Assembly: GCF_900115845.1 (NCBI RefSeq)
Contig: NZ_FOXX01000003.1
Location: 1-64,000 of the forward strand
Direction of reading: 5' to 3'
DNA: 64,000 bases
From: Priestia endophytica DSM 13796
Lineage (GTDB): Bacteria; Bacillota; Bacilli; Bacillales; Bacillaceae_H
Shown: positions 53,035 through 60,630 of the stretch, in pieces
Position numbering within the stretch: the stretch's first letter is position 1
Layout: each line of letters starts with the position of its first letter
Notes under the pieces: generated by a model
What the model saw: the letters and a program-made list of their open reading frames with translations, nothing else
Told to the model about the DNA's origin: nothing
Databases searched by the model: none
Program-made: the position numbers and the translations under genes

Positions 53035-53304
53035 TCATACTTGAAAGTATGAATTTATCTCTTTTAATAGAGTTGATTTGTTTGTAGTAAAAAGTATGTA
53101 GTTTTCTTTCTTAGTTTTAATAAAGATTCGATCAGTTGTTCCATATGGTGATCCTATACGAATTGCATCAATATCTTTACCTCCATATGTATCATCGTCT
53201 GTAACTTCAATAATATCCTCTAATGCAATATTAAATTTAGCAAGCTGCCATTTAACAATTAATTCTTCTTTTGTTCTTTTTACATCGATTTCCACTGTAA
53301 ACAT
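53035..53304 (-). CDS. SunI/YnzG-like bacterial PH-domain protein
   Basis: 89 residues from the ATG at 53304. ELIVKWQLAKFNIALEDIIE, VTDDDTYGG and IRIGSPYGTTDRIFIKT match the family of SunI, the sublancin immunity protein, and YnzG. SunI is membrane-anchored by an N-terminal helix, which is absent here. No bacteriocin genes are near, so it is more likely a general small PH-like protein or an orphan immunity gene. Confidence 0.6.
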   Translation of the reverse strand: MFTVEIDVKRTKEELIVKWQLAKFNIALEDIIEVTDDDTYGGKDIDAIRIGSPYGTTDRIFIKTKKENYILFTTNKSTLLKEINSYFQV

Positions 53305-53502
53305 CTTACCTACCCCTTTTACCTCGTAATTACATTTTAACAAAAATTATACTTTTTCATTCTGGATACTACATAAGATTTCAGATTATACAAAATATGT
53401 TAAATATAGTAAAAAGCGCAAACCTGTTTAATAAAAGCGAGTTAAAACTTTTTTTCATTACGAACGAGCATAATTCACACATCCATTAATTCCCTTTCCA
53501 CT

Positions 53503-53580
53503 TCATAAAAAGTGAACACACCCAAATAGTTCGCAAAGTGAACGTCTGTAAAAGTTTACTTTTACGGACGATTCTTTTTT
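53503..53580. repeat. Palindromic repeat (TTTTACGGACG family), copy 2
   Basis: AAAAAGTGAACACACCCAA, AGTTCGCAAAGTGAACG, AAAGTTTACTTTTACGGACG; matches 42351-42420. A half copy (ACACTTTTACGGACGTTTTT) is at 53649-53672. They lie just before the recombinase remnant. Confidence 0.6.
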
Positions 53581-53710
53581 ATAAGAAATCTAGCATTTTT
53601 ATTGTTCGTTTAAGTTTAAAATTTAATTACGAACGTCCTCTGAAATACATACACTTTTACGGACGTTTTTAATAGAATAATAGGAATAAAAATACAAAAT
53701 AGCGATAAAA

Positions 53711-54335
53711 ATGGAAAATATAAAATTTGGATACGAGTAAGTAGTCAAAATCAAAATGAAGGTCATCAACTTTAATCAATGGATGAATTTAGAAATTTCT
53801 TTCGAGACATTTTCATCGATAAGTAAAACGGAAAAATTTCAATAAAGAACAGGATCAATTGATGAAACAGATGATCCGTAAAGGAGATATTCTTTATATT
53901 CATTTCTTAGATCGCTTAGGTCGTAATAAAGAAGATATTTTACATTAATAGAGTAATATCTCAAAAGAGGTTAAGGCGCACATCGTAGTGACGAATATAC
54001 CTTTATTGGATACAATCCAATATAAGGATAGTTTAAATAATTCTATTGCTGACTTAGTTCTTTAAATTCTCTCTTGGATTGCACAAGAGGAACGGAATTG
54101 TACTTGGAAACGTCAGCAGGAGGGTATTGATTCTGCCCCGAAGAATGGTATATCGTTTGTCCGTCCTAAAGCTCAGATTAGTGAGGAGTTTATTGAAGTG
54201 AAGCCTATAATTAGTGGAGAAATAAGAAGATTATAGCTATACAAGCTATGAAAACAGCCAATGTGAAAAAGACAACATTTTATAAGTTAGTAAAGAAATA
54301 TGAAGATAGTAAAGAATTATACAGTTATTATCATA
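53711..54335 (+). pseudogene. Decayed serine recombinase (resolvase/invertase family)
   Basis: Broken frames spell KIWIRVSSQNQNEGHQL (catalytic Ser region), LMKQMIRKGDILYIHFLDRL then GRNKEDIL (resolvase core), KEVKAHIVVTNIPLLDT, ILSWIAQEERNCTWKRQQEG and finally VKKTTFYKLVKKYED (C-terminal HTH). At least six stops or shifts. Plasmid resolvases act at palindromic res sites, and repeats of that kind lie directly upstream. Confidence 0.8.
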
Positions 54336-54523
54336 AATAATAGATTAGGTAATTCTAATTACTTTCTATTTTAGACTAATATAGTTGAGTCAATTTTCCG
54401 ATATAAAGATTGATTATGTTTAAGAATTTATTTCATACTTATGATTTAATTGTAAAAAATATTCTAGTTAGTTTAAAATTAACATTACTATATTCAACTA
54501 AAAAGAAATGAGTGGATTTTAAT

Positions 54524-56017
54524 ATGAGGATCAATGAGTTTATAGCTAAATTTGATAACCATCCCGTACTATTCATTGGTACAGGCATTAGTTTGAGATA
54601 TATAGAAAATACATTTACTTGGGACGGTTTATTATCCTATATTTCTTATGAATTAAAAGGTAATAATGAATTTTACTTTGATTTAAAATATAAGTATCAA
54701 ACTAATGGAGAGTATGATTATCCCCAGATTGCAAGTGAGCTCGAAGCTGAATTTGATGTAATTTTACAAGAGGATAGAAATGGAAAATTCAAGAGAATAA
54801 ACGATCTATTCTATAAAAATATAGGAAATAATATTAGTATAAGTAGATTTAAATTATTTATTACAGAATTATTAAGTAATTACTCGATAAAACCAGAAAA
54901 AAAGGATGAAATAGCTGAATTACAAAAAGTAAGGAAAAATATTGGATCAGTGATTACAACTAACTATGATACTTTTATAGAAGATATATTTGAGTTTAAT
55001 TCTTTAATTGGTAATGAAATACTATTAAGCAATCCCTATGGGTCCGCATATAAGATACATGGATGTGTACAACACCCAGATAAAATAATAATCACCAATT
55101 ATGACTATAAGCAATTTGAAAATAAATACGAATTAATTAGAGCCCAATTATTATCACTATTCATTCATAATCCTATTATCTTTTTAGGATACAACTTAGG
55201 TGATAAAAATATAAAAAGTATTTTAAAGACAATATTTACATATGTGGACCCTTCTTCAGAAACAGCTGAAAAAATTAGAAGTAATTTCTTATTAGTTGAA
55301 TATGAGGAAAATTCAGGTAACCTGGAAGTAGTGGAGCATGACATTGATATAGACGGTATGTCTACTATTAGAATTAATAAAATTAAGACTGATAATTTCA
55401 TTAAATTATATGAGCATCTAGGAACATTAAGTCTGCCAGTATCCGCAATGGATGTTAGAAAAGTCCAAAATGTTGTAAAAGAGATCTATGCTGGGGGAAA
55501 CATTAAAGTTAGTATTACAGAAGATATTGATAGCTTAAAGAATGGTGAAAAAGTATTAGCAATCGGCTCGTTAAAAACTATAAAATATGAATATCATACT
55601 GCTGAGGAAATGATGGTTAATTATTTTAAACTAATTGAGGAATCTAACCATCAGTTACTAAGATTAATTGAAAAACATAGAATCCAGAGTAATCAATTTT
55701 TTCCTATATTTGGTTTCATTAGGGTCCAACCGAATATTTCCAATTCCGAAAGGTTACAAGACATACAAATGAAGAAAATTAACAACCTGAAAAATTTACC
55801 TGACTTAGCTACAAATCATTACAGCATAGATAATATATTAGAAGACGAGGGGATTGCAAATACTAATAAAACCTTGGCCATAGTAAAAGGTATTCTTTCT
55901 AGAAGAATTAATTTAGAAGACGTAGAAAGGTATTTAAAAGATTATGATAATAAACGAAGCACTGATTATAAAAAATTATTATGCGTATATGATTATAAGA
56001 AGTATGTAATTGAATAA
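54524..56017 (+). CDS. SIR2-domain protein, probable anti-phage effector
   Basis: 497 residues from ATG 54524 (a GTG at 54512 is possible). SIR2-like NAD-binding signatures: PVLFIGTGISLRYIENTFTW near residue 15, SVITTNYDTFIEDIFEFNS near 145, YKIHGCVQHPDK near 175 and NPIIFLGYNLGDKNIKSILK near 220. The remaining 280 residues are helical and unrecognised. Stand-alone SIR2 proteins of this size are often NAD-consuming effectors in phage defence (DSR, Thoeris ThsA type, SIR2-associated systems). Convergent with the helicase/methyltransferase operon, sharing a terminator at 56067-56098. Confidence 0.8.
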   Translation: MRINEFIAKFDNHPVLFIGTGISLRYIENTFTWDGLLSYISYELKGNNEFYFDLKYKYQTNGEYDYPQIASELEAEFDVILQEDRNGKFKRINDLFYKNIGNNISISRFKLFITELLSNYSIKPEKKDEIAELQKVRKNIGSVITTNYDTFIEDIFEFNSLIGNEILLSNPYGSAYKIHGCVQHPDKIIITNYDYKQFENKYELIRAQLLSLFIHNPIIFLGYNLGDKNIKSILKTIFTYVDPSSETAEKIRSNFLLVEYEENSGNLEVVEHDIDIDGMSTIRINKIKTDNFIKLYEHLGTLSLPVSAMDVRKVQNVVKEIYAGGNIKVSITEDIDSLKNGEKVLAIGSLKTIKYEYHTAEEMMVNYFKLIEESNHQLLRLIEKHRIQSNQFFPIFGFIRVQPNISNSERLQDIQMKKINNLKNLPDLATNHYSIDNILEDEGIANTNKTLAIVKGILSRRINLEDVERYLKDYDNKRSTDYKKLLCVYDYKKYVIE

Positions 56018-56066
56018 TATAGCTTTAGATTTCAAGGTAAACATAAACTCAGAGCGAGTTTTTAAT

Positions 56067-56098
56067 AAAAAAGAGTCAGAAAATCTGACTCTTTTTTA
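56067..56098. terminator. Bidirectional terminator between SIR2 gene and Res-like gene
   Basis: AAAAGAGTCAG with CTGACTCTTTTTTATT, loop AAAAT. Confidence 0.8.
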
Positions 56099-56102
56099 TT
56101 AT

Positions 56103-58721
56103 TTAATTATCCTCATTTAAAACTAACTTTGATTGACCTTTCATTACTTGATTACCAGTTATAATTCGGTAGCCCATTTCACTTGCGATTGCAATCTCTT
56201 TTGCGGCCTTTTCTTTAGCTTTTACTATTGGATCATCAATTTTGTTATCACCTTTAACTTCTACGATAAGCATCTTACCGTCATTTTTTTCAATTAAGAA
56301 GTCTGGATAATAACTTCTCACGGTGTTTGAATTCGGATCAATATACTGAATGTAAAAATCAGATTGACCATGAGTTAGCATCCCTGTAAAATAAACTTTT
56401 CGTATATCTTGGAGTCTAACAATTTCTTCAAAGAATCTTTTTTCGGGAGTAGAGTCAAAACAGTAGGTATCTAAATGGAAACTTTTACCGATAAAAGTTT
56501 TGAATGCCACATCGTTAATTTCTACTGTCAGTTTTGGATTTGCATTAACCTGATAATAACCTTCCTTCGGTTTCTTAACTAGATTTATTTCTTTAGTTTC
56601 TTTCTTTTCATAGCTTTCTAAAGTATATATCTCATTAAATAACTTTGGAATAATCCAATCATATAGGAGTTCATTATAGGTATTTACATACTCTAAGATT
56701 GTTTTATACCCTTGTATAGAGTTAGAAAGAATATTGTTCAATTCTACACATGAACGGTTTAGATATCTAGAAATCTCAGCTACTAATGTAAGTGAACTGA
56801 ATGTTCGCTTATCGCGAAACTCAGTTAAATCTTCACTAATCTTCCTGTTTACTTTACCAGCTATTAATCCTGATTGTTCTGTATGAACTAGTTTATATTT
56901 TTCTAAATTTGCTTTATCAAATTCAAAATCAATATCCTTAGACAATTGCTTTTCATTTAATTCATATAGTTTCTTACGTCGATTAACCCTAATTGTGACT
57001 GGGGGTGGTACAAGGTGAATATTATATTCTTCACTCTGGTTCTTATTTTGAGATAAATCGTTGATACTCATTCGAAAATTGTGTTCTAGTTCCTCTTCAA
57101 GTATCTCCATATTTTCTTCAGAAAGATATACATTAGCTCTTTCTTGAAAATTACCAATAGCTCTTAGACATCTCATGGTTGCCTGTAATACAAATATCTT
57201 AGACTTAGGTTTTCTAAATAATGCTACGCCAAATAAAGATCTACAATTCCAGCCTTCACGTCCTTTATTAACAAGAAGAATAAATTGTTTATCAGATGTA
57301 GGTGTATCTAGACGATTAAATTCCCTAATATCATCGTTAGTTGATAACTTATTATCTCCCACGTTTACTAGAATTTTATCAATTGGAATATTTAAATCAT
57401 TTAAGATTTCTTCTAGGGCAGGTTTTAAATCATTTTGAAGTTCTTCTATAGTACTGGCGAAAATTGCGAGTTTAGGAAGCATTCCTTCATAACGATTATC
57501 TTTATACTTATCCCAAAAATTTCTTACAGCCAAATTTAGAAATTCTCTTGACTTTGGATTAGAATAACCATTTACCGTCACATTCTTGAGGTATTTCTTT
57601 TCTATAGCATCTTTTAATCCATAAGCATAAACAACTTCTGGGAATACCTCTTTTCCAATATAAGGAGTACCTGTATAGTTATAGCAGGCAACTACCGATG
57701 TGCCTGATTCCCTTAAAGATTTTGCAAGTTCGTTTATTGTTAATCTTAGACTTGTCTTGCTGGATTTTAACCCCATATCCTTTGCTAGAGCATTTCCAAA
57801 AGAATGGTGAGCTTCATCAACGTAGATTCCTAATTGTTCAAGACGCGTTAACTTAGAAAAACGTTGATTATCAAGTAATTCTCCTTCATCTTCAGGCTGA
57901 TTGATACTATACAAATCTGAGATATCATCATAAGCAGTGCCTGTTTCATAAGAGGAAGAACCATAAAGTTGGTCAACTTTACTTTTCTCTTTATGTTGTT
58001 TTTTTAAAATAATCTTTTGGGTGTTGGAGATAATAATATTATATTTAGAACGATCAATTGTATTTAGCGTTGTACCAGCATCTTCAAGAAAATGAATTTT
58101 AAGATGAGTATTTAATAAATTTAGATACTCAGGTGGAATTACAAGAGATCTATCAAACGTTTGAATTTCTTTTAACGAACGTAATACAGTTTTATCAGGT
58201 GCAAAAACTAACGCATTATGGCAATACTTTTTATCTTTTGGAAATTTATTTGCTAGTAAAAATTCATAAAAGATACAGGTTGCCATTAAAATTGTTTTAC
58301 CTGTGCCCATTGTTAGTGCAAAAATATAATTCGGATAATCTTGAGCAAATTTTTTCATTCTGGAAAAAACACTTTGGTACTGGTCTATATCTACACTGAA
58401 TAAAGTACTCTGTTCACCTTTTGAAAGTCCTAAATCACTTCTTTTTTCAAAACCATCTTTTTTGTGGTACCAATCTTCAAAAATTTGATGGACCTGCTTA
58501 TTATCTAGGTACTCTTTTAAGAATACATACATCTCTAAGGCCTCAAATTGAGGTGTACGTAGAAATGAATTAGAGTTAGAGGAATCGTTGAAGTCTAAAA
58601 ATTTTTTTGAAAGACTTCTATAATGGTTTCTAATTCGACCTCTATTTTCTTCATAGAAATCTCTTAAATAATTAAAAAATGCGAAATCCAGTGCAAAGTC
58701 TTTTGTCTTTGTTTTAGCCAT
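56103..58721 (-). CDS. Type III Res-like DEAD/DEAH helicase with C-terminal nuclease
   Basis: 872 residues from the ATG at 58721 (GAGGTG upstream); the start overlaps the methyltransferase stop. Walker A FALTMGTGKTILMATCIFYE near residue 140, DEAH box IYVDEAHHSFGN near 300, motif III region ACYNYTGTPYIGKEV, motif VI VLQATMRCLRAIG, and a C-terminal PD-(D/E)xK nuclease with YYPDFLIEKNDGKMLIVEVK. This is the arrangement of type III restriction subunits, at about their usual length (870-1000). It would cleave DNA after ATP-driven sensing together with the Mod-like enzyme upstream. Confidence 0.85.
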   Translation of the reverse strand: MAKTKTKDFALDFAFFNYLRDFYEENRGRIRNHYRSLSKKFLDFNDSSNSNSFLRTPQFEALEMYVFLKEYLDNKQVHQIFEDWYHKKDGFEKRSDLGLSKGEQSTLFSVDIDQYQSVFSRMKKFAQDYPNYIFALTMGTGKTILMATCIFYEFLLANKFPKDKKYCHNALVFAPDKTVLRSLKEIQTFDRSLVIPPEYLNLLNTHLKIHFLEDAGTTLNTIDRSKYNIIISNTQKIILKKQHKEKSKVDQLYGSSSYETGTAYDDISDLYSINQPEDEGELLDNQRFSKLTRLEQLGIYVDEAHHSFGNALAKDMGLKSSKTSLRLTINELAKSLRESGTSVVACYNYTGTPYIGKEVFPEVVYAYGLKDAIEKKYLKNVTVNGYSNPKSREFLNLAVRNFWDKYKDNRYEGMLPKLAIFASTIEELQNDLKPALEEILNDLNIPIDKILVNVGDNKLSTNDDIREFNRLDTPTSDKQFILLVNKGREGWNCRSLFGVALFRKPKSKIFVLQATMRCLRAIGNFQERANVYLSEENMEILEEELEHNFRMSINDLSQNKNQSEEYNIHLVPPPVTIRVNRRKKLYELNEKQLSKDIDFEFDKANLEKYKLVHTEQSGLIAGKVNRKISEDLTEFRDKRTFSSLTLVAEISRYLNRSCVELNNILSNSIQGYKTILEYVNTYNELLYDWIIPKLFNEIYTLESYEKKETKEINLVKKPKEGYYQVNANPKLTVEINDVAFKTFIGKSFHLDTYCFDSTPEKRFFEEIVRLQDIRKVYFTGMLTHGQSDFYIQYIDPNSNTVRSYYPDFLIEKNDGKMLIVEVKGDNKIDDPIVKAKEKAAKEIAIASEMGYRIITGNQVMKGQSKLVLNEDN

Positions 58722-60615
58722 TATCAATACTCACCTCTAAGGACTCAGATAAAAGGTCAGTAATCTTTATGCGAATTGTACCAGAGGATTCTGGTATGTT
58801 ATAAATTCCTGTTACAACTTCATTTTTATCTGGGATATCTACCACTGTTGGTTCTAATACTGCTCCATCATAATTCCAATCAATAATTATTGACTCCACA
58901 AGTTCTTTCCAATCTTCTACGTTTTCTTTCATAATGCTCAATTTCTGAAGAAGATTCATTGGATAGAAATTATTAATAATTAACTTGTTATCTTCTACTA
59001 GGATTTCAGCTTCTGAGTCCCTCCTGAATTCAAGGTTTGATTTATCCCTTAAAATATCAACTACTTCAACATCAAGTTTGTAACCGACTTCTTGCTCTAG
59101 AGCTGCAGCTAAATCTGACTCATGGCCCATGCAGATTAAAAGTAATTTCTCTACAGGCTGATTAGGATGTTCCTGTTGACGTTTTTCAAATAGTTTATAA
59201 TCAAAGTTTGTAATTAATTCATTTAAATCTGCTCTGGTAGCAATACGATTGACAGGCATAATTTTGACCATTTTCCCATCCTTTTCACCATCGTATACTG
59301 CATTATTTAGGATAGGCTGTATTTCTAATGCCTCTATGAGTATTTCTTTAGCTTGTACAGGATTCCGAAATACATCATAGTTGTTTACATTAGAAATTGA
59401 GAAGCCTGTATATAAAGTGACTGCTTCAATTTCTTGATCAGGATTTTCAATTTCTAAATCATTAGAAGCTTTGATTAATCGCTTAGTTGTTGTTTGTATT
59501 GCACCTAAATTGATGTCAGTTCCTAAAAATCTTCTCCCAGTCTTCATAGCAACAGCTTGAGTAGTACCAGAACCCATAAAACAATCAAAGATTAAATCTC
59601 CAGCATTGGAACCCATTTTTATAATTCGTTCTAGTAGAGCCTCTGGTTTTTGAGTTGGGTATCCATTTCTTTCCTGCGCAACAGGATTAACAGCTGGTAT
59701 ATCAAGCCATATATCTTGTAACTTCACTCCTTGCATTTCATCTAAGTATTGCTTATATTGAATTCTCCCTTTCTTATCATCTGGGAAAATTAGTCTTCCT
59801 TCTTTATCGAACTCTTCCATTTTTTCGTAAGTCCATTTATAACCGTTCTGATGGGGCCAATAACCTTTATAATTATAATAGAGATTAGGTCGAGGACCTG
59901 GATTACCTGTTGGTATAGGTATATATAACCTATCGTTCTCATCTTTACGAGCTCTTTTTAGATATTTCTCATCGTATTCATGATATTGCATATTAAATGT
60001 ATAATTCTGAGATTTAGAATACCAATATATAGTATCGTGTAAAGCACCACACTTCTTCGTGGATAATCCAGTAGAGGTAGATCTCTTCCAAATTATCTCG
60101 TTTCGAAAGTTACTAGGAGAAAATATTTCGTCTAAAATACATCTTAATTGATAATTCTTCTCCTCATCACAGTGAACAAAAATATTTCCATCTTCACTTA
60201 ATAACTCTTTGATTAAGATTAGTCTTTCATACATAAATTGTAGATAATCATCATTAGACCAAATATCCGTGTATTGTTTCTCCTCAAAGGAATTATGATC
60301 ATTTAATACATTTTTTCCTCTTAAAGAAATTTTCTTTTTATAATCAGCTTTTGAATCAAATGGAGGATCAATATATATTAATTTTATCTTTCCACGATAT
60401 TCTTTTAGTAGGTGACTCATAACCTGAAGATTATCTCCCCAAAATATCTTATTTATCCAACCATTAATAGAATCTCCATAGGTTTCTTTTATTTGTGCGG
60501 GATAAAACTGGGTAGATCGGAAGGGACGTTTTCCTTTCCAATTCAACATAGGATAACCTTTAATAGGTTCAAATTCATACTGTTCGATGCTTGTTTCTTG
60601 ATTGTTAGTGTTCAA
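58714..60615 (-). CDS. DNA methyltransferase, type III Mod-like (beta class)
   Basis: 633 residues, TTG start behind GGGAGTG. Catalytic motif KLIYIDPPFDSKADY (motif IV, DPPF) near residue 85, then a target-recognition region, and SAM-binding GDLIFDCFMGSGTTQAVAMK (motif I) near residue 345; the order IV then I marks the beta class of N6-adenine/N4-cytosine enzymes, which includes type III Mod. The C-terminal 230 residues are not standard Mod and may contact the Res or UvrD-like partner. It overlaps the downstream gene by a few bases. Confidence 0.88.
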   Translation of the reverse strand: MNTNNQETSIEQYEFEPIKGYPMLNWKGKRPFRSTQFYPAQIKETYGDSINGWINKIFWGDNLQVMSHLLKEYRGKIKLIYIDPPFDSKADYKKKISLRGKNVLNDHNSFEEKQYTDIWSNDDYLQFMYERLILIKELLSEDGNIFVHCDEEKNYQLRCILDEIFSPSNFRNEIIWKRSTSTGLSTKKCGALHDTIYWYSKSQNYTFNMQYHEYDEKYLKRARKDENDRLYIPIPTGNPGPRPNLYYNYKGYWPHQNGYKWTYEKMEEFDKEGRLIFPDDKKGRIQYKQYLDEMQGVKLQDIWLDIPAVNPVAQERNGYPTQKPEALLERIIKMGSNAGDLIFDCFMGSGTTQAVAMKTGRRFLGTDINLGAIQTTTKRLIKASNDLEIENPDQEIEAVTLYTGFSISNVNNYDVFRNPVQAKEILIEALEIQPILNNAVYDGEKDGKMVKIMPVNRIATRADLNELITNFDYKLFEKRQQEHPNQPVEKLLLICMGHESDLAAALEQEVGYKLDVEVVDILRDKSNLEFRRDSEAEILVEDNKLIINNFYPMNLLQKLSIMKENVEDWKELVESIIIDWNYDGAVLEPTVVDIPDKNEVVTGIYNIPESSGTIRIKITDLLSESLEVSIDNG

Positions 60616-60630
60616 TTATATATACACTCC

